From Flavobacterium sp. (GTDB taxonomy: Bacteria > Bacteroidota > Bacteroidia > Flavobacteriales > Flavobacteriaceae): a DNA stretch of 57,201 bases. Under the pieces are notes generated by a model. That model was not told where the DNA came from. It did not search any database and was given only the letters and a program-made list of their open reading frames with translations. Of this stretch, positions 18,131 to 27,206 are shown piece by piece. Position numbers and translations under genes: made by a program. Positions within the stretch are counted from its first letter, which is position 1. Each line of letters begins with the position of its first letter. The stretch lies in contig NZ_SEBR01000002.1 in assembly GCF_004295795.1 (NCBI RefSeq), forward strand, positions 268,280 to 325,480, in the 5' to 3' direction.

Positions 18131-19324
18131 TTAATCGATTTTCGTGCGTTTCCTGACTTCTCGCCAAGTGGCGTCAGTATCCGAAGTAAGGATTTTGGGT
18201 TTGAAGTCTTCGCGCGGCGTGCCGTTGACGTGGTACAGGCGTTCGGTTGGGATTTGGTAACCGATATTGGTTTCCGATAATCTGAAATTCGAGATTGCAC
18301 CAATGAGTCCGGCCATTTGCGTCCCGATGATTTCTGCGGCTTTCATCGCGTCGAAACCGATTGCCAGTCCTTCACCCATGCTTCCCGTCCAATGCGAGAC
18401 CAAAATGTAGACTTTTCCCTGATAGCGCGATTTTCTGGGCGTCACATACTCGATCCACGAGCGTTTTGTGTCGAATTCTTTTTCGTCAAATTCGTGTTGT
18501 TGGTAAGGTTTTTTGTCCGTAGTGAATCTTCCCATTATTGCGCGCGCCACCGTGGTATTTCCGCCGCCGGGCGTTTCGGTCAAATCGAGAATCAGGAATT
18601 TTGTGTACGCCAGTTCGTCGAGAGCCGAATCGAATGCAGCGATCAACGCATTGTTTCCAAGCGAATTGTTGATTTTGATGTAGCCGACGTTCGGTTTCAC
18701 AAGCTTGCTTTCGAGCAATGAAATAGTTTCATCGCGCTTGAAACTGTCCGGAAAATAATCTTTGACCGATCCGTTTTCGAGAACTGAAATTTTGCGGGGT
18801 TTGTCGTGCGTTCCGGCGAAAAGCATTGAGATCGCGTATTGCGTCGCGTCGGAATCGATCGAAGTCTCGGCTTTCGGAAGAAAATGCTGTACTTGTGGCG
18901 CGACTTCCAAATCGTTGAATTTGGCAACTTTCATCCCGATTTTCAGTCCGGACTTTTCAGCCGAACTGCCTTTCCGCAAATCCTTGATGATGAAATCTAC
19001 TCCGGATTTTTCAATCCAAATATCTGAACCCGTTGGAACAATGCGGTTCGAAGAACTCAAATTCGTGTTCAGCGAAACGTGTCCGTTGTGGAATTCGCTC
19101 AGCATATTTTCGAGCAGGCGCACGAATTCCTCTCGTGTTTTTACCTCTCGAATTTTATCGGCATAAACCGCTTTGGCTTTTTTGCAGTCGATTTTCTGTT
19201 GGTCGAGATACCCGTAATTGGCCTCGATGTCGCTCCAGAATTCGTCGAAATCTTTTTCGTATTTCGTCTGGCCGAAAGAAATTCCAACCGATAAAAGCAA
19301 AACGAGAAGAAAAGCCTTTTTCAA
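18131..19324 (-). CDS. S41 family (C-terminal processing type) peptidase
   Basis: About 397 residues. No ATG is available: the stop of the upstream ABC gene is in the same frame, then CCT GAT TTG TTG AAA. The start must be one of two TTG codons; 19324 gives MKKAFLLVLLLSVGISFGQ, a normal signal peptide. A helical N-terminal domain precedes a PDZ-like segment (GSSAEKSGLKIGMKVAKFND). The tail-specific protease domain has the nucleophile in SHWTGSMGEGLAIG and LILDLTETPGGGNT. A periplasmic serine peptidase is expected. It starts ~8 bp after the ABC exporter stop, so it is the third gene of the pgm-ABC-S41 operon. Confidence 0.88.
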   Translation of the reverse strand: MKKAFLLVLLLSVGISFGQTKYEKDFDEFWSDIEANYGYLDQQKIDCKKAKAVYADKIREVKTREEFVRLLENMLSEFHNGHVSLNTNLSSSNRIVPTGSDIWIEKSGVDFIIKDLRKGSSAEKSGLKIGMKVAKFNDLEVAPQVQHFLPKAETSIDSDATQYAISMLFAGTHDKPRKISVLENGSVKDYFPDSFKRDETISLLESKLVKPNVGYIKINNSLGNNALIAAFDSALDELAYTKFLILDLTETPGGGNTTVARAIMGRFTTDKKPYQQHEFDEKEFDTKRSWIEYVTPRKSRYQGKVYILVSHWTGSMGEGLAIGFDAMKAAEIIGTQMAGLIGAISNFRLSETNIGYQIPTERLYHVNGTPREDFKPKILTSDTDATWREVRKRTKID

Positions 19325-19333
19325 CAAATCAGG

Positions 19334-21160
19334 TTATTCGAATGATTGCATGTTGACGAGCTTCTTGTAAGTGCCGTCTCTGGCGATAAGTTCGTCGTGC
19401 GTGCCTTGTTCCATGATTTTTCCTTTTTGCATCACAACGATTCTGTCGGCTTTTTGGATTGTCGAAAGCCGGTGCGCAATCACGACCGAAGTGCGATTCT
19501 GCATCATGTTTTCCAAAGCTTGTTGCACCAAACGCTCGCTTTCCGTATCGAGTGCCGAAGTCGCCTCGTCGAGAATCATGATCGGCGGATTTTTGAGAAC
19601 GGCGCGCGCAATGCTCAAACGCTGTTTTTGTCCGCCCGACAATTTGTTTCCGGCGTCACCGATATTCGTGAAAATTCCGTCAGGCAAATCTTTCACGAAT
19701 TCATAGGCGTTGGCGACTTTGAGCGCTTCGATGACTTCTTGGTCAGTAGCATTCGGACGGCCAAGCGAAACGTTCGATTTGATCGTGTCGTTGAACAGGA
19801 TCGAATCTTGCGTGACAAGTCCGATAAGGCCTCGAAGCGATTGCATGTCAAGGTCGCGGATATCTGTTCCGTCCACAAGGATTTCCCCTGCGTCGACATC
19901 GTAAAAACGCGTCAGCAAATTCGCGATCGTACTCTTTCCGCTGCCCGATTGTCCTACCAAAGCGACCGTTTCGCCTTTTTTGACCGTGAGCGAAAAGTCG
20001 CGCAAGACCTTATCTTCGAGATAGCCGAAAGTGATGTTTTGCAAAACGATCCCGGATTCGAGCGTTTCCTTGTGGATCGCACCGGTTTTGGTAGTAATCG
20101 GATTGTGTTCGTGCAGGATTTCCAGTACGCGATCGGCTGCGGCGGCTCCGCGTTTTACGCCATAAGAAGCTTTGGAAATCGCTTTTGCCGGCGTCAGGAT
20201 GTTGTAAGCCAAGCCCATGTAAGTGATGAACGAACTCGCGGCCAAAGTCTTGTCTATCAAGACCATTTGTCCGCCGTAGATCAACAGGAACGCGATCACT
20301 GCAATTCCCATGAATTCGCTCAGAGGCGAGGCGAGGTTTTGCCTGTTTCCGATGCTGTTCGACAGCCTGAAAAAACGGTCGGTCGATTTGCGGAATGCGT
20401 CTCCGAAGTGTTTTTCGGCATTGTACGATTTCACGACTTTGAGTCCGCCAAGGGTTTCTTCCAAAGTGGAAAGGAAAACGCCTTGTTCCTTTTGGGCGTT
20501 CGACGATTTTTTCTTGAGCGTTTTTCCGACAAGCGAAATGATATAGCCCGAAATCGGAATAAAAATAAACACGAATGTCGTCAGTTTCACGCTGATGACG
20601 AACATCGAAATGATCGTGAAAACAATCGTCAGCGGTTCTTTTACGATAAGTTCGAGAATGGCCAACATCGAATTCTGGACTTCATTTACGTCGTTCGAAA
20701 TCCTCGCAATCGTGTCGCCTTTGCGTTTTTCCGAGAAGAAAGCGATTGGAAGTTGCAGGATTTTGTCATACATCGCCGTCCGCAAATCGCGAAGAACGCC
20801 GTTTTTTAGAAAGGTCACGAAAAACATCGCGAGGTAATCGCACAAATTCTTGAGCAAAAACAAGGCGATGATCACACAGACAAGTATCGCGAGCGTCGTT
20901 CCGATGTCGTGACTGTCGGTAAACCTCGTGATGTGGAAATTTAATAGTGTCGATCCGTAATCCTTGATGTCGTCAATTCCCGTGTAAACCGGTTCGGCGT
21001 AGACTTTTTTGGTTTTGCCGAACAATACGTCCAGCATCGGCATCAAAGCGATGAACGACAAAGTGCTGAACAACGCATAAAGCACGTTGAAAAAGATATT
21101 CAGGTAAGCGTACTTTTTGTACGGCTTGGCAAAAGGAATGATTTTCTTTAAACTGCTCAT
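19334..21160 (-). CDS. MsbA-like ABC exporter (fused TMD-NBD)
   Basis: 608 residues. The start is ATG 21160, which shares a base with the TGA of the upstream mutase (TGATG), so the genes are translationally coupled. Six transmembrane helices (about 1-330) precede an ATPase domain with Walker A GQSGSGKST, Q-loop VTQD, signature LSGGQKQR, Walker B PIMILDEATS and H-loop AHRLST. It belongs to the lipid A/multidrug exporter group and functions as a homodimer in the inner membrane. The substrate cannot be told; lipid A core flipping is possible but inferred. Confidence 0.92.
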   Translation of the reverse strand: MSSLKKIIPFAKPYKKYAYLNIFFNVLYALFSTLSFIALMPMLDVLFGKTKKVYAEPVYTGIDDIKDYGSTLLNFHITRFTDSHDIGTTLAILVCVIIALFLLKNLCDYLAMFFVTFLKNGVLRDLRTAMYDKILQLPIAFFSEKRKGDTIARISNDVNEVQNSMLAILELIVKEPLTIVFTIISMFVISVKLTTFVFIFIPISGYIISLVGKTLKKKSSNAQKEQGVFLSTLEETLGGLKVVKSYNAEKHFGDAFRKSTDRFFRLSNSIGNRQNLASPLSEFMGIAVIAFLLIYGGQMVLIDKTLAASSFITYMGLAYNILTPAKAISKASYGVKRGAAAADRVLEILHEHNPITTKTGAIHKETLESGIVLQNITFGYLEDKVLRDFSLTVKKGETVALVGQSGSGKSTIANLLTRFYDVDAGEILVDGTDIRDLDMQSLRGLIGLVTQDSILFNDTIKSNVSLGRPNATDQEVIEALKVANAYEFVKDLPDGIFTNIGDAGNKLSGGQKQRLSIARAVLKNPPIMILDEATSALDTESERLVQQALENMMQNRTSVVIAHRLSTIQKADRIVVMQKGKIMEQGTHDELIARDGTYKKLVNMQSFE

Positions 21161-22887
21161 CAATCGATGTTAAGGTCGCGAACGATATTCTTGATCTTTT
21201 GATCCAGCGCTTTTTCGGCGGCCGGGATATCGTCAACCGAATCGATCTCGGTCTTCACGCTAAAGTAAAACTTGATTTTTGGCTCGGTGCCGCTTGGTCT
21301 GGCCGCGATTTTAGATCCGTCTTCGGTGTAATAGATAAGTACGTCAGATTTTGGGATCGAGATCGGTTCTTCGGTGTCATCCATCAAATTTTTGGAAATG
21401 GACGATTGGTAATCTTCGACGCAAACCACGCGCTGTCCGTCGAGTTCGCGAATCGGGTTTTCACGTTGGTCGATCATCATCTGCTTGATCTCGTTCGCGC
21501 CTTCTATGCCTTTTTTGGTCAGTGAAACCAAATATTCCTTGTAGAATCCATAATCCACATATAATTTCTGCAATTCCCGGTAAACCGAACTTCCTTTGGC
21601 CTTGGCCTGAGCGGCGACTTCGCAAATCAGCAATGTCGCGCCAATCGCATCTTTATCGCGCACCTTGTCGCCAACCATAAAGCCGAAACTTTCCTCGCCA
21701 CCGCCAATGAATTCCTGATTCGGGAAATCCTTGATCATCTTGGCGATCCATTTGAATCCGGTCAAGCCGACTTTGAGCTCGACTCCGTAAGCGTCGGCGA
21801 GTTCGTGCATCATCGGCGTGGAAACGATTGTCGAGCCAATGAACTGTTTTCCGTTCAATTTCCCTTTTTTCTTCCATTGGTCCAAAAGGAAATGTGTCAT
21901 CAAAACCATCGTCTGGTTTCCGTTGAGCAACACCAATTTGTTGTCGTTGTCGCGAACGGCAATGCCTAGTCTGTCCGCATCCGGATCGGTTCCTATCACG
22001 ATATCGGCTCCAAGCTTTTCGGCCAATGCGACCGCCATCGAAAGTGCTTCCGGTTCTTCTGGATTCGGAGATTTTACCGTTGGGAAATTCCCGTTCGGTT
22101 CTGCCTGTTCCGGTACGATATGTACGTTTTTGTAACCCGCTTTTTCCAAAGTTGGAGGAATTGCCTTGATCGACGTTCCGTGAAGCGAAGTGTAAACAAT
22201 ATTGAGTTGGTCTTTGGCCGCTTGTGGCGTGTTGAAACTCGCGTTCTCGACCGTCGAAGCCACGAAAGCCGCGTCGACGTCCTTGTCGATCATCGTGATC
22301 AGCTTTTCGTTTGGCGTGAATTTGATATTGTCATAGGAAAGGCTTTCGATCAGGTCGATGATTTCCTTGTCCTGTGGCGGAACGAGCTGTCCGCCGTCTT
22401 CCCAATATACTTTGTAACCGTTGTATTCCGGCGGATTGTGCGATGCCGTCAACACGATTCCGCATTGGCATTTCAGGTATTTCAAAGCAAACGACAATTC
22501 CGGAGTTGGGCGCAGGTCTGAAAACAGGTAGACGTGGATTCCGTTAGCCGAAAAAACATCGGCCACGACCTTTGCCAAAGTGTTCGAATTGTTGCGGCAA
22601 TCGTAAGCGATCGCGACTTTGATGTCCTTGTTCGGGAACGATTTGTGCAGGTAATCAGAAAGTCCCTGAGTGTTTTTCCCTAAGGTATATTTGTTGATGC
22701 GATTCGTCCCAACGCCCATCACGCCGCGCATTCCGCCCGTTCCGAACTCAAGATTCTTGTAAAAACTTTCCTCGAGTTCTTTTGGGCTCGAGGTCATCAT
22801 TTCTTCGATTTCACGTCGCGTCTGTTCGTCAAAATTTGGCGTGAGCCATTCGTTTACGCGATCGAGTATAGGTTGTTCAATGTGCAT
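21160..22887 (-). CDS. phospho-sugar mutase (phosphoglucomutase/phosphomannomutase)
   Basis: A 575-residue alpha-D-phosphohexomutase with all four family motifs: the phosphoserine loop TASHNPPEYNGYKVYW; the Mg loop GTDPDADRLGIAV; the sugar-binding loop GGEESFGFM; and the phosphate-binding loop RPSGTEPKIKFYF. It interconverts hexose 1- and 6-phosphates in the cytoplasm. The length is that of the Bacteroidota/Firmicute PgcA-like clade (about 570-580). It is first gene of the operon with the ABC exporter and S41 peptidase; a repeat of family A lies directly upstream. Confidence 0.93.
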   Translation of the reverse strand: MHIEQPILDRVNEWLTPNFDEQTRREIEEMMTSSPKELEESFYKNLEFGTGGMRGVMGVGTNRINKYTLGKNTQGLSDYLHKSFPNKDIKVAIAYDCRNNSNTLAKVVADVFSANGIHVYLFSDLRPTPELSFALKYLKCQCGIVLTASHNPPEYNGYKVYWEDGGQLVPPQDKEIIDLIESLSYDNIKFTPNEKLITMIDKDVDAAFVASTVENASFNTPQAAKDQLNIVYTSLHGTSIKAIPPTLEKAGYKNVHIVPEQAEPNGNFPTVKSPNPEEPEALSMAVALAEKLGADIVIGTDPDADRLGIAVRDNDNKLVLLNGNQTMVLMTHFLLDQWKKKGKLNGKQFIGSTIVSTPMMHELADAYGVELKVGLTGFKWIAKMIKDFPNQEFIGGGEESFGFMVGDKVRDKDAIGATLLICEVAAQAKAKGSSVYRELQKLYVDYGFYKEYLVSLTKKGIEGANEIKQMMIDQRENPIRELDGQRVVCVEDYQSSISKNLMDDTEEPISIPKSDVLIYYTEDGSKIAARPSGTEPKIKFYFSVKTEIDSVDDIPAAEKALDQKIKNIVRDLNID

Positions 22888-22903
22888 CTTGTTTTTGTTT
22901 TTT

Positions 22904-22980
22904 AGAAGCTTTTTCCGGCTATCCGCTGTATCTTTTGCGCTTAAGAACGCTGCAAAAGGATGCCGCTGCTATCCGGGCTA
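22904..22980. repeat. dispersed hairpin repeat family A, copy 2 (short)
   Basis: It starts AGAAGCTTTTTCCGGCTATC and ends GCCGCTGCTATCCGGGCTA. The core stem is CTTTTGC (22932-22938) / GCAAAAG (22952-22958) with a short loop lacking the GAGCTTCC...GGTCGCT sequence of copies 1 and 3. Confidence 0.75.
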
Positions 22981-23100
22981 GGGCTTTTGTGTTCCGAACT
23001 TCAAATGTCCTTAAAATTCGGGTTTCAGGTTGTTAAGGCGTTTATAAATTAAATCTCCGTAAAAAAAATAATGGCCGTTATCATCTTTACATCAACTGCG

Positions 23101-23179
23101 AAAATTCGCGAATTCGCGGTTAAAAAAAAACGCCTCATAATTATTATGCCAATTTTCAAACCGCGAATTCGCGAATTTT
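23101..23179. repeat. 21-bp perfect inverted repeat
   Basis: AAAATTCGCGAATTCGCGGTT (given as 23101-23121) is repeated exactly inverted at 23159-23179 with 37 nt between. Each arm itself contains GCGAATTCGC, a palindrome. It lies downstream of the glycosyltransferase stop and could form a long cruciform or hairpin; no long T tract follows, so it is not a standard terminator. Confidence 0.85.
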
Positions 23180-23227
23180 ACCTCGATCCCTAGGGATGAA
23201 ATTATTGTCTTGCGGCCAAAAAACGAT

Positions 23228-24184
23228 TTAAAGATTAATAGTATCCGAAACCTTATATCGATCGTTGCTGCTTTTGGCGCGCAAGATGATTTCACCCAAA
23301 AATCCGGCGAGGAACAATTGCGTTCCTATGACCATCGTGGCCAGCGAAATGTAAAACCAAGGATTTTGCGTCACGAGAATCGTCGGTTCGTGGTCGTAAA
23401 GGCGCACCAATTTAGCGATCCCGATATATCCGGCCGACAAGAATCCGATGATGAACATGAACGAGCCCAAAGCTCCAAACAAATGCATCGGACTTTTTCC
23501 AAAACGCGACAGGAACCAGATGGTTATCAGATCCAGAAAACCGTTTATGAAGCGGTTCATCCCGAATTTGGTTTCGCCATATTTGCGGGCTCTGTGTTTT
23601 ACGACTTTTTCCCCAATTTTCCTGAAACCGGCGTTTTTAGCCAAAACGGGAATATATCTATGCATTTCACCCGAAACTTCCACGTTTTTCACCACGCGGT
23701 TGTCGTAGGATTTCAATCCGCAGTTAAAATCGTGCAATTTCACGCCAGAGGTCATGCGGGCCGCCCAATTGAACAGTTTCGACGGAAGGTTTTTCATCAC
23801 GACATTGTCGTAGCGCTTTTTCTTCCAACCCGAAACCAGGTCGAATTTGTCGTTGGCGATCATCGAATACAATTCCGGGATTTCTTCTGGATCGTCCTGA
23901 AGATCGGCGTCCATCGTGATCACGACATCGCCTTTGGCTGCAGCGAATCCGGCGTGCAAGGCTTGGGATTTTCCGAAGTTTTTCATGAATCGGATACCTT
24001 TCACATTCGGATTGTCGTGCGAAAGCGTTTCTATGATTTGCCAGGAATTGTCGGAACTTCCGTCGTCGATGAACAAAATTTCATACGAATAGTGGTTCTT
24101 GTCCATCACGGACACGATCCAATTGTGAAGTTCGTGAAGCGACTCTTCTTCGTTGAGAAGAGGAATTACGATAGATAGGTTCAT
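23228..24184 (-). CDS. family 2 glycosyltransferase (polyprenyl-phosphate sugar transferase type)
   Basis: 318 residues. An N-terminal GT-A domain (SIVIPLLNEEESLHELHNW, FIDDGSSDNSW, MDADLQDDPEEI with the DxD metal site) is followed by two C-terminal transmembrane helices (about 237-258, FGALGSFMFIIGFLSAGYIG; about 276-300, LATMVIGTQLFLAGFLGEII). This is the DPM1/GtrB/ArnC-like layout: such enzymes move a sugar from a nucleotide donor to undecaprenyl phosphate on the cytoplasmic face. It is directly downstream of the DUF4199 gene (TAA and ATG abut), so the two are co-transcribed. Confidence 0.9.
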   Translation of the reverse strand: MNLSIVIPLLNEEESLHELHNWIVSVMDKNHYSYEILFIDDGSSDNSWQIIETLSHDNPNVKGIRFMKNFGKSQALHAGFAAAKGDVVITMDADLQDDPEEIPELYSMIANDKFDLVSGWKKKRYDNVVMKNLPSKLFNWAARMTSGVKLHDFNCGLKSYDNRVVKNVEVSGEMHRYIPVLAKNAGFRKIGEKVVKHRARKYGETKFGMNRFINGFLDLITIWFLSRFGKSPMHLFGALGSFMFIIGFLSAGYIGIAKLVRLYDHEPTILVTQNPWFYISLATMVIGTQLFLAGFLGEIILRAKSSNDRYKVSDTINL

Positions 24185-24706
24185 TTAGTCTTGGTAGGTC
24201 TGGCGATTTTTGAAAATGGCCGCGAGGATCAATCCGATGACACAACTTACGGCAAGCCCGACGACTCCGCCAAAAAGCTGCTTGCCGATCGATAGCGGAT
24301 TGTCATTTTCGAGTCTTTCGACCGCGTCGTTGATTTGGGAAGTCGGCGTTCCCATGTTTTTCATAAAACTTACCGTGGCCTTGATCGATTGTTCTTTCAC
24401 GATTTCCTGAGCGCCCGGATCTACAAAATTGTATAGTGTGATGTTGAAAAGCGTTCCAACCAGCACAGCGATCGATGCCGCGATGAAATAAGTCGTGAAA
24501 GCCTCCTTGAAAGTGATGCCTCCGAGTTCTTTTTTCGTCCGCGAAAGCATAATGCAGTAGACGGCTATTGAAACAACAAAAACTATAAGCGTGATCCACC
24601 AAGCGGTGAAAAGTTGTGTGACATAGGTGATTGTCGTGGTCAAAACGCCGATTACCGCTAGAATAATTCCGAAAGTCAGTCCGTTTTTCTTGATGATTGG
24701 GTTCAT
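24185..24706 (-). CDS. DUF4199 membrane protein
   Basis: 173 residues with four hydrophobic segments (LTFGIILAVIGVLTTTITYV; WWITLIVFVVSIAVYCIML; AASIAVLVGTLFNITLYNFV; LFGGVVGLAVSCVIGLILAA), matching the DUF4199 family of Bacteroidota. It commonly precedes a family 2 glycosyltransferase, as here with zero spacing, and may assist it or its lipid carrier; this is inferred from linkage. A TATATTTG -7 element lies 26 bp upstream. Confidence 0.87.
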   Translation of the reverse strand: MNPIIKKNGLTFGIILAVIGVLTTTITYVTQLFTAWWITLIVFVVSIAVYCIMLSRTKKELGGITFKEAFTTYFIAASIAVLVGTLFNITLYNFVDPGAQEIVKEQSIKATVSFMKNMGTPTSQINDAVERLENDNPLSIGKQLFGGVVGLAVSCVIGLILAAIFKNRQTYQD

Positions 24707-24731
24707 TATCTTTGTTGTTTATTTTGGTTAA

Positions 24732-24739
24732 CAAATATA
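24732..24739 (-). promoter_or_regulatory. -7 promoter element of DUF4199-glycosyltransferase operon
   Basis: TATATTTG on the minus strand, a perfect TAnnTTTG, 26 bp before the DUF4199 ATG. The -33 box is not clear. Confidence 0.5.
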
Positions 24740-24796
24740 GGAATTAAGCGTTCACGATTTCCTGAAAATATATGGGCAGAAAAATCGAGAAAGAAT

Positions 24797-24825
24797 TTGG
24801 TTATTAAAAAATAATCGTACATTTG
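24797..24825 (+). promoter_or_regulatory. promoter of rpmE2
   Basis: TTG at 24797-24799 (within TTTGG), an 18-nt spacer, then TACATTTG at 24818-24825. Both boxes and the spacing fit the Bacteroidota primary-sigma consensus. The transcript would carry a ~90-nt 5' leader before the ATG at 24922. Confidence 0.75.
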
Positions 24826-24921
24826 CGCACTCAAAATTAAACAGTAAACCCAAAAACTGTCGTAAGCCATACCTTCTCGAAGAAGCTTCAGGTCGAAAGC
24901 GGTTCATTAAAAAGATACACC

Positions 24922-25173
24922 ATGAAAAAAGGAGTTCACCCAGATTCTTACAGACTTGTCGCTTTCAAGGACATGTCTAACGACGAGGTTTTCATCACCA
25001 AGTCAACTGCAGATACAAAAGAGACAATCACGCACGAAGGAGTAGAATATCCTGTGGTGAAAATGGAGATATCTCGTACGTCTCACCCTTTTTACACTGG
25101 TAAATCGAAACTTATCGACACGGCAGGTCGTATCGACAAGTTCAAAAACAAATACGCGAAATTCAGCAAGTAA
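24922..25173 (+). CDS. rpmE2: 50S ribosomal protein L31, type B
   Basis: 83 residues: [20 protein letters not shown], then [21 protein letters not shown] near the end, the L31 signature. It has no cysteine at all, so this is the zinc-free type B paralogue. The ~90-nt leader between promoter and ATG could hold autogenous control, but I see no convincing structure. A terminator follows. Confidence 0.96.
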   Translation: MKKGVHPDSYRLVAFKDMSNDEVFITKSTADTKETITHEGVEYPVVKMEISRTSHPFYTGKSKLIDTAGRIDKFKNKYAKFSK

Positions 25174-25208
25174 TTGCCAATCGCAAAGTAGTGTTCAAAA
25201 TTACGAAG

Positions 25209-25235
25209 AGCCTTCCCGAAACGGAGGGCTTTTTT
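25209..25235 (+). terminator. terminator of rpmE2
   Basis: Stem AGCCTTCC/GGAGGGCT (one G-T pair) with a CGAAAC-type loop, followed by five to six T. Confidence 0.8.
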
Positions 25236-25415
25236 GTTTCCTGGATTTTCGGAATTGAAAGATTCCCGGATTTTCAGAAAGCCGGATCAAAATGAACCGA
25301 TAACGACTTTTTGGCTTTCGGTTAACGCAGAACTTCGTACTTTCGGGATGGATTTTCGACCGTGCGAAATCACAGGTTTGAAAATCTGCAAATCCGCCAA
25401 CCTGAAAATTTCAAA

Positions 25416-26591
25416 ATGAACTACATATTATTCGACGGCTCGGTCCGTAACGCACTTCTTCCCTTCACCTTCACGCGTCCGGTGGCCGATATTCGCATCG
25501 GAATCCTGACCATTCGCGAAAAATGGGAGAAATACCTTGGAAATACGACGACGACCCTTACCGAAGAATATCTTTCGGATAAGTTTCCGATGGTCGAAAT
25601 GGAAGAAAACGTGATGATTTACGCCTCATATTGCCCGAACGAGATTTTGGCCGAAATGGTGAAAAGTCTTGAGCCCAAACAGGCGATCGCGAAAAACGGT
25701 GAAATCATCGCCTTTTACACGCAAGACACTCAGGAAGAAGTTGATTTTGACGCTTATGAAATCATCGAATTCGACGACGATTGCATTGTCGTATCAAATC
25801 CTTGGGACATTTTCGCCAAGAATGACGCGGCTTTGAGAGAAGATTTCGAGTTGCTTACAGAGGACAGAAAGTCGCAACCGATTCCGTCGAGCTGCAATGT
25901 GATCGGTGCCGAAAATATCTTCATTGAAGACGGCGCGAAGCTGGAATTCGTGACTTTGAACGCATCGACCGGACCGATTTACATCGGTAAAAATTCCGAG
26001 ATCATGGAAAATTCGGTGATCCGCGGACCGTTTGCTTTGTGCGAAGGCGGACAAGTCAAACTCGCAACCAAAGTTTACGGTGCGACCACGGTTGGCCCGC
26101 ATTCGAGAATCGGTGGCGAGGTTTCCAATTCGGTGCTTTTCGGATATTCGAACAAAGGGCACGATGGGTTTTTGGGAAATTCGGTACTTGGCGAATGGTG
26201 CAATCTTGGCGCCGACACGAACAATTCCAACCTCAAGAACAATTATGAGGAAGTGAAACTCTGGAGTTACGAGAAAAACGGATTTGCCAAAACGGGACTC
26301 CAATTTTGCGGACTCATGATGGGCGACCACTCGAAATGCGGCATCAACACGATGTTCAACACGGGAACCGTCGTAGGTGTTAGCGCGAACATCTTCGGAT
26401 CTGGTTTTCCAAGGAATTTCGTCCCGAGTTTCAGTTGGGGCGGCGCTTCCGGATTCACGACTTATCTAACCAACAAAGCTTTTGAAACCGCAAGAATCGT
26501 AATGTCGAGGCGAAATCTCGTTTTTGACGAACAGGAAGCCAGGATTCTCGAACACATTTTCGAAGAGACGAAACAATATAGGAAAGAATAA
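25416..26591 (+). CDS. GlmU-family sugar-nucleotide protein (left-handed beta-helix)
   Basis: 391 residues from ATG 25416 (MNYILFDGSVRNALLPFTFT); the open frame upstream has no homology. The N-terminal ~190 residues match the Bacteroidota 'GlmU family' N-domain, which lacks the classic LAAGxGTRM nucleotide motif of true GlmU. The C-terminal part is a left-handed beta-helix of hexapeptides (IGAENIFIEDGAKLE, IYIGKNSEIMENSVIRG, TKVYGATTVGPHSRIGGEV) typical of acyl/acetyl-transferases. A role in UDP-sugar or envelope precursor metabolism is plausible but unproven. Confidence 0.88.
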   Translation: MNYILFDGSVRNALLPFTFTRPVADIRIGILTIREKWEKYLGNTTTTLTEEYLSDKFPMVEMEENVMIYASYCPNEILAEMVKSLEPKQAIAKNGEIIAFYTQDTQEEVDFDAYEIIEFDDDCIVVSNPWDIFAKNDAALREDFELLTEDRKSQPIPSSCNVIGAENIFIEDGAKLEFVTLNASTGPIYIGKNSEIMENSVIRGPFALCEGGQVKLATKVYGATTVGPHSRIGGEVSNSVLFGYSNKGHDGFLGNSVLGEWCNLGADTNNSNLKNNYEEVKLWSYEKNGFAKTGLQFCGLMMGDHSKCGINTMFNTGTVVGVSANIFGSGFPRNFVPSFSWGGASGFTTYLTNKAFETARIVMSRRNLVFDEQEARILEHIFEETKQYRKE

Positions 26592-26597
26592 AAAAAA

Positions 26598-26622
26598 GCC
26601 ACCGGATTCAGGTGGCTTTTTT
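26598..26622. terminator. bidirectional terminator
   Basis: GCCACC/GGTGGC stem with loop GGATTCA, T6 on the right and eight A on the left, between the convergent GlmU-family gene and the first PepSY-like gene. Confidence 0.85.
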
Positions 26623-26693
26623 GTTATCGGTGGTTTTTCCGAAGTTATCTTTAGCCAATTTATCTCGTAGGAAATTGGCTTCTTTGATCGAAA

Positions 26694-27128
26694 TTATTTC
26701 TGTTTTGCTTTGATGAACTTTCCGTCCTGGGTAAAATTCAGGTCGGTGTTGTTCGAAAGGTCGACATCGATTTCCTTGTGGCCGATGTCGATGTGCGTGA
26801 TTTTTTGGGCTGGATAGTTTTTGGCAATGTAGTCTGTGATTGCGGGCAAGATGTAACCCGTCGGGATTGCGCCGTCGTTTCCGTCGACTTCGCGCCAATG
26901 ACCGGAATTCGTGAATTCGATCTCGGTTCCGTTGGCGAGTTTTACTTCGTAGCCTTTTTCGCCAATCTGGGCTTCTTTCTTGACCTTCTCGATTTTTTCA
27001 CCCTTGAAGTATTTCTCGAGGAAATTCTGGGCCTCTTTTGGAAGGTCGGTCACTTTTAGTTTGCTGTCCTGAGCGCTCGCAAAAGTCGTCGCGAAGACTA
27101 AAATCAGGCTGAAGATTGCGTTTTTCAT
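26694..27128 (-). CDS. PepSY-like periplasmic protein 1
   Basis: 144 residues with signal peptide MKNAIFSLILVFATTFASAQ. Two PepSY-like (PF11396-type, beta-lactamase-inhibitor-like fold) half-repeats are seen: LPKEAQNFLEKYFKGEKIEK then EVKLANGTEIEFTNSGHW, and a second half (ITDYIAKNYPAQKITHIDIG, DVDLSNNTDLNFTQDGKF). It is one of three tandem paralogues on this strand. Function unknown; such proteins are secreted and often lie near two-component systems, but none is adjacent here. Confidence 0.85.
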   Translation of the reverse strand: MKNAIFSLILVFATTFASAQDSKLKVTDLPKEAQNFLEKYFKGEKIEKVKKEAQIGEKGYEVKLANGTEIEFTNSGHWREVDGNDGAIPTGYILPAITDYIAKNYPAQKITHIDIGHKEIDVDLSNNTDLNFTQDGKFIKAKQK

Positions 27129-27206
27129 GTCGTGTCGTTTTAGAGTTTACCCTAATTTACGACCGCATTTTTTGGTCGACAATCTATTTAATATCGATTT
27201 AAGACG

